NCBI GenBank assembly: GCA_003164095.1
Contig: PLRX01000128.1
Location: 56,875 to 120,874, forward strand
Source of the DNA: Acidimicrobiaceae bacterium
GTDB lineage: Bacteria; Actinomycetota; Acidimicrobiia; Acidimicrobiales; RAAP-2
Direction: 5' to 3'
Length of the DNA stretch: 64,000 bases
Numbering within the stretch: the first letter of the stretch is position 1; the number at the start of each line of letters is the position of its first letter. Shown here in pieces: positions 7,409 through 15,977 of this stretch. A model generated the notes under the pieces. The model saw only the letters and a program-made list of their open reading frames with translations. It made no database searches and had not been told where the DNA came from. Position numbers and translations under genes: made by a program.

Positions 7409-9073
7409 TCACCCGACCCGGTGCCCCGGTAACGGTCCGACCACGGCATCCACCGCCGCGAGTTCGACACCCCGCGGATCGTCGACCCGGTGGACGATCC
7501 CCGTCGCACCGGGCCACGGGCCGAGCACTGTCGTCGGACGGACCTCGGGGTCCCACGTCTCCCATGTCCCGCCGGCAGCGCCGGCAGCGCCGGCAGCGCC
7601 GGCGCCGGGAAGTCCGCACTCGGGCACGCCGGACCGGGCGAAACTCGCCCACGCACGACCCATCTGCGCCGACAGGGTGAACGCGTCGTCGCTGCCGCCG
7701 GAGAAGGCCTGGACCACCGGGTTCTTGAGGGTACCGAAGACGAATGGGATCTCGAGGGCGTGGCAGGACCCCAGCACGCCCTCGAAGGCCGGTGACTCCC
7801 AAGTGAACAGATACGCGAACGTACCGATCCCGGGGTCGGCCGCCGCAGCATGGGCACTGGCGAACCGGGCGGTCCCCACCCGGAACACGACCTCGGTGGA
7901 GATGGCCGACCACAGGTCCCGGGGCGCCGTCGACTCACCACGCTCCGCCCGCGCCGCCAGCACGGCGGACACCGCCCGGTGGGCAGCCTCGTCGTCCGGG
8001 GTCACACGGCGCACCCAGTGCCGCAGGCCGTCCATCGTGAGGCTCATCAGCTTGGGACTGCCGAGGACGAAGAAGGCGGACTCGTCCCGGTTCGTCCCGA
8101 TCAGCAGGGGGATCGACGAGGCGGACCCCCCGGCCACCGCCACCTCGGGCGGCAACGGCAGCAGACCGCCGTCGACGACCGGTGTCATCAGGAGCCCGGC
8201 ATCGGACCCCCCGTCGCCATCGGTGTAGTCCGCGCCCGCGGCAACCAGTCGCTCGGCGGGCACGGAGACAAGGGCCTCGCGGGTGCACGCCACCCCCAGG
8301 TGGTCGGCCAGCCGTTCGGCACGGTCCGCCGCCGCCTCCAGCGAGCACGTGAACGGCGGCCCACTCTCGACGACCGCACGGTGGAAGAGTCCGGCCGCGA
8401 CCGGCACGGCCAGGAGCGCGGACACACTCATACCTCCGGCGGACTCGCCGAACACGGTGACGTTGCCAGGGTCGCCCCCGAACCCCTCGATGTGGTCGCG
8501 CACCCACGTGAGGGCCGCCACCTGGTCGGCCAGTCCCCAGTTGCCCGAGCCTGCCCACTCCCGGCCGTCGAGCCAGGGCTGGCCCGGGTCGTCGAGCACC
8601 GGATGGGCCAGGAAGCCCAGCAGTCCGAGGCGGTAGTTGATGGTGACGACGACCACGTCCTCGGACCGGGCGAGTTCGCCACCCCGGTAGAGGCCGGACG
8701 ACCCCGTCCCGGTCATGAACGATCCGCCGTGGATCCACACCATGACCGGGCGGTGGCCGCTGTCGAGCCCGGGCGTCCACACGTTCAGATTGAGACAGTC
8801 CTCCGAGGACTCTGGCGGCTCACCCCCACCACTGAGGGCCTGGTCCATGAATCCCATGGCCTGCGGAGCCACCGGACCGAACCGGTCGCACTCGCGGACG
8901 CCCGCCCAGGGCTCCGGCGGTGCCGGAGGGCGCCAACGGCGCTCCCCCGCAGGGGATGCGGCGTACGGGATCCCGGAAAATGACCAGGCACCCCCACGCT
9001 CCACCCCGCGCACACGGCCGCCCCGCACCTCCACCACTCCGTCCACGACGACGACCTCCAGTTCCGGGTGCAA
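7409..9073 (-). CDS. Type B carboxylesterase
   Basis: About 554 residues of the alpha/beta-hydrolase carboxylesterase family. The order is FSGIPYAASPAGERRWRPP (family signature 1), SEDCLNLNVW, the oxyanion HGGSFMTG, the nucleophile elbow GESAGG near residue 208, an acidic GTNRDE and the late catalytic His in SCHALEIPFVFG. Such enzymes hydrolyse carboxylic esters of xenobiotics or lipids. There is no signal peptide, so it is cytoplasmic. The start is uncertain: TTG at 9073 is the first possible codon after an upstream in-frame stop, and GTG codons a few residues inside are also possible. A short Ala-Gly repeat near the C-terminus comes from a 9-bp tandem repeat. Confidence 0.9.
   Translation of the reverse strand: MHPELEVVVVDGVVEVRGGRVRGVERGGAWSFSGIPYAASPAGERRWRPPAPPEPWAGVRECDRFGPVAPQAMGFMDQALSGGGEPPESSEDCLNLNVWTPGLDSGHRPVMVWIHGGSFMTGTGSSGLYRGGELARSEDVVVVTINYRLGLLGFLAHPVLDDPGQPWLDGREWAGSGNWGLADQVAALTWVRDHIEGFGGDPGNVTVFGESAGGMSVSALLAVPVAAGLFHRAVVESGPPFTCSLEAAADRAERLADHLGVACTREALVSVPAERLVAAGADYTDGDGGSDAGLLMTPVVDGGLLPLPPEVAVAGGSASSIPLLIGTNRDESAFFVLGSPKLMSLTMDGLRHWVRRVTPDDEAAHRAVSAVLAARAERGESTAPRDLWSAISTEVVFRVGTARFASAHAAAADPGIGTFAYLFTWESPAFEGVLGSCHALEIPFVFGTLKNPVVQAFSGGSDDAFTLSAQMGRAWASFARSGVPECGLPGAGAAGAAGAAGGTWETWDPEVRPTTVLGPWPGATGIVHRVDDPRGVELAAVDAVVGPLPGHRVG
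7571..7606. repeat. 9-bp tandem repeat inside carboxylesterase gene
   Basis: GCCGGCAGC occurs three times in tandem followed by the variant GCCGGCGCC. On the coding strand it gives an Ala-Gly-Ala run in a surface segment near the C-terminus. Repeat number may vary between strains by slippage. Confidence 0.7.
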
Positions 9074-9240
9074 CCTGCCGATGCACTGAGCAACCTACCC
9101 AGCGGTGGGTCCGAGCGGCATGCCCGGGCCCGTCCGGTCGCTCCGGAGACCCGATGACACCTCACAGACACCCTTCGTCCACCCAACGTCCATCTGCGCC
9201 GACGGTAGCCGTGACCTGGAATTCTCCTTCCGTCCTGCCA

Positions 9241-9269
9241 TTGTCCGACACCCGTCCGGGCAGTACCGT
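9241..9269 (+). promoter_or_regulatory. Promoter TTGTCC-N17-TACCGT
   Basis: TTGTCC (9241-9246) and TACCGT (9264-9269) are spaced by exactly 17 nt, and the GTG of the NlpC/P60 gene follows 6 nt later. This is the clearest complete promoter for a leaderless gene in the window. Confidence 0.65.
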
Positions 9270-9275
9270 TCCGGG

Positions 9276-10613
9276 GTGGCCACAATGACGACCGGACGAC
9301 GCCCCCAACGGGCCATGAGCCACCGCGCCCGGCGTCCGGGCCGCCCGCGATGGGTGACCGCCGTCACACTGGCGGCCGTCGTGGCCACCGGGCTCGCCAC
9401 CGCCACCGTGGGCCGGGCGGGTGCCGCCGGCACGTCCGCCACGACGACGACGGCCCCGGCAGCGGCGGGCTCCACGACTACGACCACGTCGCCCACCCAG
9501 GGGCAGATCACCGCGGGCGAGGCCCAGATCGCGGCCCTCGAAACCCAGATCGCGCAGCAGCAGGCCTCGCTCGACCAGGCGACCGAGGGTTATGACCGCT
9601 CCATCGTCCTCGTGGACGCCACCAGGTCCGCGCTGGCGGCCACCAGCGCGTCACTGACCGCCGAGCGGGCGAAGCTCGCCGCGGCAAAGTCGGTGCTCCG
9701 CAACGAAGTGATCCAGGCCTACATCGACGGAACCGCCTCCGAGGCGGTCGCACGGCTGTTCGCCGCACCCAGCGGCAGCACGCAGACCCGCAACCTCTAC
9801 GAGCACCTGGGCCTGGGGGACCTGACCCAGGAGGTGGCCACGGTCCAGTCCGGTCAGCGGGCACTGTCGGCCACCCAGGCCAAGCTCCAGTCCGAGGAAC
9901 AGAGCCAGCAGGCCCAGACCGCCGCCGCCGATCGCGCCGCCCAGCAGGCATCGGCCGCGGCCGCCCTGTCCCAGGCCACCCTGGCCCAGGTCAAGGGCAC
10001 GTTGGCCCAGGAGATCGCCCAGCAGGCCGCCCAGCAGGCCGCCACCGCAGCAGCTGCCGCTGCGAGCGCCACGACCGCCGCCGGCAAGCAGGCCGCCGCC
10101 GCACAGGCGTCGCAGGCGGCCCAGGTGGCCAGTACCGTCAGCGGTGGCAGCGCCGCAGCGACCAGCGCCAACCAGTCGGCCAACCAGGCCGGCGGGGGGA
10201 CTCCGGTGTCGAGCGACGGCCACAACGCCGCCGGACTCGCCGCCGTGCACGCGGCGATGCACTACTTCGGGGTGCCCTACGTGTGGGGCGGAGCGAGCTC
10301 CGCCGGCCTCGACTGCTCCGGGCTGACCATGCTCGCATGGGCGGCCGCCGGTGTCTCCCTCCCCCACTCGGCAGCCCTGCAGTACTCCGAGAACCCGCAC
10401 GTGAGCCTCACCGCACTGCAGCCTGGCGACCTGCTCTTCTACGATCTCGACGGGACGGGCATCGACCACGTGGTGATGTACGTCGGCCCCACCCTCGACG
10501 GTCAGCCCACGCCCTACGGGTCGGGCACCATCATCCAGGCCGCCCACACCGGCACCGTGGTCACGTTCGACCCGCTCTGGTACTTCGGGCTGGTCGGTGC
10601 CGCACGCCCCTGA
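9276..10613 (+). CDS. Secreted NlpC/P60 peptidoglycan endopeptidase with coiled coil
   Basis: 445 residues. A Tat/Sec-like N-terminus (RRPGRPRWVTAVTLAAVVA) is followed by a Thr/Ala-rich linker, then a long Ala/Gln-rich coiled coil (about 85-320). The C-terminal NlpC/P60 domain holds the catalytic Cys in LDCSGL near 346 and His in GIDHVVMYVG near 398, with a third polar residue in AAHTG. The layout is that of RipA- and P60-type cell-wall hydrolases, which cleave stem peptides and whose coiled coil is thought to hold the enzyme inactive until an activator binds. The GTG at 9276 is chosen because a complete promoter places transcription start there. Confidence 0.9.
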   Translation: MATMTTGRRPQRAMSHRARRPGRPRWVTAVTLAAVVATGLATATVGRAGAAGTSATTTTAPAAAGSTTTTTSPTQGQITAGEAQIAALETQIAQQQASLDQATEGYDRSIVLVDATRSALAATSASLTAERAKLAAAKSVLRNEVIQAYIDGTASEAVARLFAAPSGSTQTRNLYEHLGLGDLTQEVATVQSGQRALSATQAKLQSEEQSQQAQTAAADRAAQQASAAAALSQATLAQVKGTLAQEIAQQAAQQAATAAAAAASATTAAGKQAAAAQASQAAQVASTVSGGSAAATSANQSANQAGGGTPVSSDGHNAAGLAAVHAAMHYFGVPYVWGGASSAGLDCSGLTMLAWAAAGVSLPHSAALQYSENPHVSLTALQPGDLLFYDLDGTGIDHVVMYVGPTLDGQPTPYGSGTIIQAAHTGTVVTFDPLWYFGLVGAARP

Positions 10614-10682
10614 ACGGGCCCCCGGCGGGCGCTGGCCCGCCGTAGCGCGCGTTGACACGGCGGGCGGCAGACTGGACGGTCG

Positions 10683-11714
10683 ATGACCCTCCAGCTGACC
10701 ATCGTGATGCCCGCCTATAACGAGGCCCACCGGCTCGCCGAAGGGATGCGCCGACTGGACGCCGCCGTGTCGGCCGGGGCCGTGGACCTCGACCGCACCG
10801 AGGTCCTGGTCGTCGACGACGGCAGCACCGACGAGACGGCGGCGGTGGCCGACAAGCTGCTGGCCGCCCTACCCCACCACCGGGTCATCCGCCTGCCGTT
10901 CAACCAGGGCAAGGGGGCTGCCGTACGGGCCGGGGTGGCCGCCTCCCGGGCGGAGTACACGGCCTACATGGACGCCGACATGGCCATCGACCCGCTCGCC
11001 GTTCCGCTGCTCCTCGACGGACTCGGGCACGACGACGTGGCCATCGGCTGCCGGGCCAGACGCGACTCCATGGTCGAGACGACCTACCTCGTCCGCAGCC
11101 TCATGGGGCGGCTCTTCAACGAGCTGGTGACCGCCGGCACCGGCCTCGGGCTGAAGGACACCCAGTGCGGGTTCAAGGCCTTCCGGACCCCGGCCGCACG
11201 GCTGCTCTTCCACCTCGTGCGCATCGACCGGTTCGCGTTCGACGTCGAGGTCCTGGCCCGGGCACGCCGCCTCGGGCTCGGGATCACCGAGGTGCCGGTG
11301 CACTGGAAGCATGTCGAGGGCAGCACCGTGCACCCGATCCACGACTCGTGGAGCATGGTGGCCGACGTCTACCGATCGCGTCGTGGCCGGCTGGCCGGAC
11401 CACCCGTTCCCTCGGTCTCGGTCCGGCCACCCACCGGCGCCCTCGACCCCGAGGACCTGGCGCGCCGGGTGGGTGCCCTCATCGACCCGATCCTCGACGG
11501 GGCACCGGTGCCCGTCGTGCGGGATGCCGCAGGCGTCACCGTGCTCTTCGCCATGGTCGACCCGGCCGACGTCGCTCGGGCCAACACGGCCCTCCGCGAC
11601 GGCCTGGGGGACGCCGAGGCGACCCGGCGGCCCCTCGGACTCGACGACCTGGTGGCACTCGGGTCGCTCGGCGGCCGGCTGACGCCCGGCACGCCGTCCG
11701 GCCCGCACAGCTAG
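10683..11714 (+). CDS. GT2 glycosyltransferase, polyprenyl-phosphate sugar synthase type
   Basis: 343 residues. The GT-A fold begins at LTIVMPAYNEAHRL, has the nucleotide-binding LVVDDGSTDET and the metal-binding MDADM near residue 97. It then shows the DTQCGFKAFRTPAA and FDVEVLARARRLG blocks typical of ALG5/dolichyl-phosphate glucose or mannose synthases. The reaction would be sugar transfer from an NDP- or GDP-sugar to a polyprenyl phosphate on the cytoplasmic face, feeding GT-C enzymes. About 100 extra C-terminal residues are of unknown role. A TTGACA (10652-10657) lies 17 nt from a poor -10, GACGGT. The gene precedes acyltransferase and SDR-like genes, in keeping with envelope biosynthesis. 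Confidence 0.88.
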   Translation: MTLQLTIVMPAYNEAHRLAEGMRRLDAAVSAGAVDLDRTEVLVVDDGSTDETAAVADKLLAALPHHRVIRLPFNQGKGAAVRAGVAASRAEYTAYMDADMAIDPLAVPLLLDGLGHDDVAIGCRARRDSMVETTYLVRSLMGRLFNELVTAGTGLGLKDTQCGFKAFRTPAARLLFHLVRIDRFAFDVEVLARARRLGLGITEVPVHWKHVEGSTVHPIHDSWSMVADVYRSRRGRLAGPPVPSVSVRPPTGALDPEDLARRVGALIDPILDGAPVPVVRDAAGVTVLFAMVDPADVARANTALRDGLGDAEATRRPLGLDDLVALGSLGGRLTPGTPSGPHS

Positions 11715-11739
11715 GGGTTCCGGACCCACACCGCCGGGG

Positions 11740-11745
11740 TACGCT
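11740..11745 (+). promoter_or_regulatory. -10 box of acyltransferase gene
   Basis: TACGCT lies 7 nt before the GTG at 11753, the leaderless arrangement. Confidence 0.5.
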
Positions 11746-11752
11746 TCACCGC

Positions 11753-12766
11753 GTGAGCGCGGACGACGGTGACACGGGAACGGTACGTCCGGCGGGGCAC
11801 CCGGATGACGCCGACCTGATCGAGGCCATCGTGGAGCACGCCGAGGCCGAGAGCCACGCTGCCGGCACCGGAACGGTCGGCCGAGCCGCCGGGCCCACTC
11901 CCGCCCTGTCCGGGGCGACCGTCTCCTATCTCCCTGTGGCCACCCGACGCTACGGAGCGGTCGACGCGGAAGTCGACGACGCCCGACGCTCCGACGTCGA
12001 CGAGTGGGGTCGGTCGGAGCGCATGCGCTCCGTCGTGCGCCGGCTCTACGGCCCGATGTACAAGTACTGGTTCCGGGTCGAGTGGGACGGCCTGGACAAG
12101 ATCCCGTCGGACGGCGGTGCACTCCTGATCGCCAACCACGCGGGCGCCATCCCCTCGGACGCGCCGGCCATCATGCACGGCATCGAGACCGAGCTCGGCC
12201 GCCCCGTCTACGGGCTCGCCGACTACTTCTTCCGGACCATCCCGATGGTGGGGACCCTGTGGTCCCGGACCGGCGGCGTGCCCGCCCACCCGGACAACGC
12301 CTACCGGCTGCTCCACGACCAGCAGCAACTGGCCATGGTGTTCCCCGAGGGGACCAAGGCGACGTCCAAGACCTACTCCGACCGCTACCGCCTCCGCCGG
12401 TTCGGCCGTGGCGGCTTCGTGGAGATCGCCATGCGTGCCGGCGTCCCGGTGATCCCGATCGCCGTGGTGGGCGCCGAGGAGTCGATGCCGATCCTGTTCC
12501 GCCTCCCCCGGGTGGCGAAGGCCCTGAACCTCCCGTACTTCCCGGTGACCGCGAACTCGCTCCTGCTCGGGCCGCTCGGCTACGTCACCTACTTCCCGTC
12601 CAAGTTCAAGCTGCGGGTACTCGACCCGGTCACGTTCGACGTCGAGCCCGGCCTGGAGCGCTACTCCCGCAGCCGGGTCATGGACGAGGCCGAGAAGATC
12701 CGGGCCACGATGCAGGACGCCCTCCACGACATGCTGCGCGAGCGCCGCAGCGTCTGGTTCGGCTGA
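11753..12766 (+). CDS. PlsC-like lysophospholipid acyltransferase
   Basis: 337 residues. The acyltransferase catalytic motif is ANHAGAIPSDAP near residue 128, where the usual NHxxxxD is recognisable, and FPEGTK near 196 binds the phosphate of the acceptor. The first 95 residues are polar and disordered-looking. The family transfers acyl chains from acyl-CoA or acyl-ACP to lysophosphatidate or related acceptors at the membrane. The downstream SDR-like gene begins 4 nt after the stop, so the two form one unit; the same pairing is common in actinobacteria. The start is set by the TACGCT box 7 nt upstream. The reading frame is open further 5' but that part overlaps the GT2 gene. Confidence 0.85.
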   Translation: MSADDGDTGTVRPAGHPDDADLIEAIVEHAEAESHAAGTGTVGRAAGPTPALSGATVSYLPVATRRYGAVDAEVDDARRSDVDEWGRSERMRSVVRRLYGPMYKYWFRVEWDGLDKIPSDGGALLIANHAGAIPSDAPAIMHGIETELGRPVYGLADYFFRTIPMVGTLWSRTGGVPAHPDNAYRLLHDQQQLAMVFPEGTKATSKTYSDRYRLRRFGRGGFVEIAMRAGVPVIPIAVVGAEESMPILFRLPRVAKALNLPYFPVTANSLLLGPLGYVTYFPSKFKLRVLDPVTFDVEPGLERYSRSRVMDEAEKIRATMQDALHDMLRERRSVWFG

Positions 12767-12770
12767 GCCG

Positions 12771-13817
12771 ATGGGCCGACGCGTACTCGTCACCGGACTC
12801 GACACCTTCTGGGGCGGCCGCATGGCCCAGGCACTGGAGGGCAAGCCGGACGTCGAGATGATCCTCGGCCTGGGCACCAAGGAGCCGAAGGTGCCGCTCG
12901 AGCGCACCGAGTTCGTGCGGTCGGACCAGAAGTACTCGATCCTCAGCCGGATCGTCCGGGCCACCCAGGTCGACACCATCGTCCACACGTTCCTCGAGAC
13001 CAACTCGTCCGCCGTCAGCAACCGTGTGCTCCACGAGATCAACGTCATCGGCACCCTCAACCTGCTGGCCGCGGCGGGAGCCGCGGGGGCGTCGGTCCGT
13101 AAGGTCATCGTGAAGTCCTCGACCCACGTCTACGGTGCCGCCGAGCAGGACCCGACATGGTTCCGGGAGGAGGACGTCCGCACGGGGCCCGTCCGGACCC
13201 GCCTCGAGCGCTCGCTCCTCGAGGTCGAGTCGCTGGTGCGGGACTTCGCTGAGGACAACCCCCACCTGGCGGTGACGGTGCTGCGCTTCGCCAACGTCCT
13301 CGGCACCGACATCATCACCCCCATCAGCTACAACCTGCGCAAGCGCGTGCTGCCCTGCATCGCCGGCTTCGACCCGCTCGTGCAGTTCGTCGAGGAGGAC
13401 GACGTGGTGCGGGCCCTCGAGTTCGTGACCGCCAACCGCGTGCCCGGCGTGTTCAACGTGGCCGGTGAGGGCAAGCTGCCGTGGAGCGAGGTGGCGTCGA
13501 TCGGCGGTGCCCACCTCCTGCCGTTGCCGCCGTTCCGCCCCCGCCTGTTCGCCGCCCCCTTCGAGCGGGTCGGCGCCATCCGGTTCCCTCCTGAGCTCGA
13601 GGGGTTGATCCGCTTCGGTCGTGGGGTCGATACGTCCAAGCTGCGCGAGGCCGGCTTCGAGTACCGCTACTCCAGCGCCGGCACCATCCGCAGCTTCGCC
13701 CAGGCCAACAACCTGCGCCGTGCCACCGGAGGGTCGGGCGAGGAGTACCGCTACGAGCAGGACGTCGAGCAGTTCTTCCGCCACTCCCCCACGGTGGTGC
13801 GGGGCGTCGACACCTGA
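12771..13817 (+). CDS. Extended SDR-like NAD-binding protein, catalytic Tyr/Lys absent
   Basis: 348 residues with a Rossmann N-terminus VLVTGLDTFWGG and the SDR landmarks VIVKSSTHVYGA and VLRFANVLG. In place of the YxxxK catalytic pair the sequence reads TRLERSLLEVE, so both Tyr and Lys have become Leu. It therefore probably does not work as a classical epimerase and may bind a nucleotide or lipid-linked ligand without redox chemistry. The start follows the acyltransferase stop by 4 nt. The conserved pairing suggests a role in membrane-lipid or envelope formation. Function is inferred only from fold and neighbourhood. Confidence 0.8.
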   Translation: MGRRVLVTGLDTFWGGRMAQALEGKPDVEMILGLGTKEPKVPLERTEFVRSDQKYSILSRIVRATQVDTIVHTFLETNSSAVSNRVLHEINVIGTLNLLAAAGAAGASVRKVIVKSSTHVYGAAEQDPTWFREEDVRTGPVRTRLERSLLEVESLVRDFAEDNPHLAVTVLRFANVLGTDIITPISYNLRKRVLPCIAGFDPLVQFVEEDDVVRALEFVTANRVPGVFNVAGEGKLPWSEVASIGGAHLLPLPPFRPRLFAAPFERVGAIRFPPELEGLIRFGRGVDTSKLREAGFEYRYSSAGTIRSFAQANNLRRATGGSGEEYRYEQDVEQFFRHSPTVVRGVDT

Positions 13818-13841
13818 GCCGTCGCGTCGGTCGCGGCCCCG

Positions 13842-15170
13842 TCAGCCACCAGGTGCGACGACCGGCACGGCGCCCGACACCGACAGCTTGCGGAGGTAGA
13901 GCGACCGGCTGTTGGGATAGCCCACGGCGTCCGGCGCCCAGGCGTCGAAGGCGATCCACAGCACACCCGAGGCGTCGACGAACACGGACTCCCCTCCGGG
14001 GCCCTTCATCCCGGCGTCGCTCGCCAGGATCGGGCCCGGCAGCTTGGTGCACGGACCGACGGGCCCGACGCACGTCGCGACACCCACGGCGTAGTCCGCC
14101 GTCTTCCACGAATTCCCCGAGTAGAAGAGGAGATACCGCCCTCCGACCATGACCATGTCGGGGGCCTCGATGACGCCCCCCTCCCACGACTGGTCGGGCA
14201 CCAGCAGCTGGGTGGGCGTGGTGGCCGGGGCGAACGCCGTGCCCGCGGCGTCGAGTTGCTGCGACCAGATGGCCGACGTCCCCCCACCGCCGTTCGACTT
14301 CCACACCAGGTACGGGGTGCCCGTCGCGTCCGTGAACAGTGACGGGTCGATCGAGCCGCCCAGGTTCGGCTGGCACTCGACCGGCCCGGTCGAGCTGTCA
14401 GCGAAGGGGCCCTGGGGCTGGGTGGCGGTCGCCACCGAGATGCACTCCGCCCCACCGCCGCCCGGTCCGGCCACCCGCACCGCGTAGTAGAGCACGAAGG
14501 TGGCGCCGATTTGCATGACCGTCGGGGCCCAGGTCTCGTCCGGGGTCGCCCACGTGGGCAGGCTCGGCAGTGCATCGCCCACGGCGGTCCAGTGCGTCAG
14601 GTCGGTCGACGTGATGATCTGGATGTTGCCCGCCACCGAGTTGGTGGCGTAGCCATAGTACGCCGAGCCGACAGTGATGACGTCCGGGTCCGGGAAGTCG
14701 AAGGGGTAGACCAGCCCGTCGCCGGTGCCGCCCTCGATGGTGGAACAGGCCCCGGCGACCGCCGAGATGGCCTGCGCCGCTGCGTTGTCGTCACCCGCCC
14801 CGATCTGCTGGAGCGACTGCTGCACGCCGCCGAGGCACGTATGGAGCGTCCCGATGTCGACCGACTGGAGGTAGCCCAGGACGGCGGCGCCCGACAGCGA
14901 GCTCTGGGTCGAGGCGATCTGACCCAGGGTGGAGGCGACCGACGCCTGGAGGCCGTTCCGGTGATTGGTCGTCACGGCCTTCACATAGGTGGTGATCGCC
15001 AGGTCGGTGCGCTGCTTCGCGAGCCTCGAGCGCGCCGCTGTGAGCTCCGTGTGCTCGGAACGGTTGCGGGCGTGCGCCTGGAGGTCGGTCGCCACGGCGG
15101 TCGTCAGGACTGCCAGCACGGCCACGCACATGGCCGCCACCGACGCCCGGCGCCACCACCGGTCACGCAT
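13842..15170 (-). CDS. Membrane-anchored glycoside hydrolase family 43-like protein
   Basis: 442 residues. An N-terminal anchor (about 8-28) is followed by a helical, coiled-coil-like region with a C-x29-C segment (LHTCLGGVQQSL near 108, GACST near 138). From about residue 155 comes a five-bladed-propeller GH43-like domain: FPDPDVI with the first catalytic-type Asp, SIDPSLFTDATGTPYLVW, and GGVIEAPDMV carrying a candidate acid residue. GH43 enzymes are exo- or endo-acting on arabinan and xylan; the target here could be a surface polysaccharide. The ATG at 15170 overlaps the preceding gene's TGA by 8 nt. The two proteins share the C-x29-C segment. Confidence 0.8.
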   Translation of the reverse strand: MRDRWWRRASVAAMCVAVLAVLTTAVATDLQAHARNRSEHTELTAARSRLAKQRTDLAITTYVKAVTTNHRNGLQASVASTLGQIASTQSSLSGAAVLGYLQSVDIGTLHTCLGGVQQSLQQIGAGDDNAAAQAISAVAGACSTIEGGTGDGLVYPFDFPDPDVITVGSAYYGYATNSVAGNIQIITSTDLTHWTAVGDALPSLPTWATPDETWAPTVMQIGATFVLYYAVRVAGPGGGGAECISVATATQPQGPFADSSTGPVECQPNLGGSIDPSLFTDATGTPYLVWKSNGGGGTSAIWSQQLDAAGTAFAPATTPTQLLVPDQSWEGGVIEAPDMVMVGGRYLLFYSGNSWKTADYAVGVATCVGPVGPCTKLPGPILASDAGMKGPGGESVFVDASGVLWIAFDAWAPDAVGYPNSRSLYLRKLSVSGAVPVVAPGG

Positions 15171-15690
15171 CGGACGCCACCGCCGACTCACAGCTTGCCG
15201 CAACGGCATCGAGCGCGGCGACGGCGTGGCTCTGGTCACCCACCGACAGTGCGTTGAGCGCCTCCTCGACACCGCCGAGGCAGGTGTGGAGGTTGGAGAT
15301 GACCGTGCTCTGCCGGGAATTGTTGGCCTGGGAGTTGGCCAGTGCCACCTTGGCGCCGTTCAGCTTGGTGGTGTCAGCGGCGAGTGTGGCCGAGTCCTGA
15401 GTCACCTGGCCCTGCAGATCCGTCAGCTGGCTGCGGACGGTGGCGAGCTGACCGTCGACGCCGTCGATCCGGGCGCGCGTGATGTCGAGGCTGCGATGGG
15501 CCCGGTCGAACTGCGTGTTCGCCTGGACCTCGTTCCCCACCAGGTAGCCGAGCGCCGCCGCAAGCACGACGAACACGACCGCCGCCAGGATCCACCGTCG
15601 GCGTCGCCCACGCTGCTCCGGCCGGTCGCAGGGGACGTCGAGGGCATCCCCTGCGGCATCCCCTGCGGCACGGACCTCAGTGGTCGTCAT
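15163..15690 (-). CDS. Single-helix membrane protein with coiled coil and C-x29-C segment
   Basis: 175 residues: a cytoplasmic basic N-terminus, one membrane helix (about 34-54), a heptad-rich extracytoplasmic region (60-130), then LHTCLGGVEEAL near 133 and a second Cys near 167. The last 45 residues align with the same segment in the downstream GH43-like protein, with identical C-to-C spacing. The genes overlap by 8 nt. A shared dimerisation or disulfide-stabilised module is the simplest explanation, and the two proteins may form a complex on the outer face of the membrane. The family is unknown to me. A TATCGT box near 15730-15735 could be its promoter. Confidence 0.7.
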   Translation of the reverse strand: MTTTEVRAAGDAAGDALDVPCDRPEQRGRRRRWILAAVVFVVLAAALGYLVGNEVQANTQFDRAHRSLDITRARIDGVDGQLATVRSQLTDLQGQVTQDSATLAADTTKLNGAKVALANSQANNSRQSTVISNLHTCLGGVEEALNALSVGDQSHAVAALDAVAASCESAVASDA

Positions 15691-15977
15691 CGCTCAACTT
15701 CGTTCCGCCGCGTTCACTGGACGTCCTCACGATATGGAAGGGCCCCGGCCAGGGGCAAGTGAATTCTACGTTTCGTGCTGCCCGATCTGGGGCGGGTGGT
15801 CTCGGCAGCCGGACACTACGCCCGAGTGGACCGGATGTGGTCGCGAGCTACGGAACCACCAGTTGCGCAGCATGGAACCCCGCTCCGGGACCCCGCTGCC
15901 GACCCGGGTCGCGTCCGATCCGGGTCGGCGGACGCGCAATGAGGTAGGACTGGTCCACAACGGCTGGGGAGGATGCC

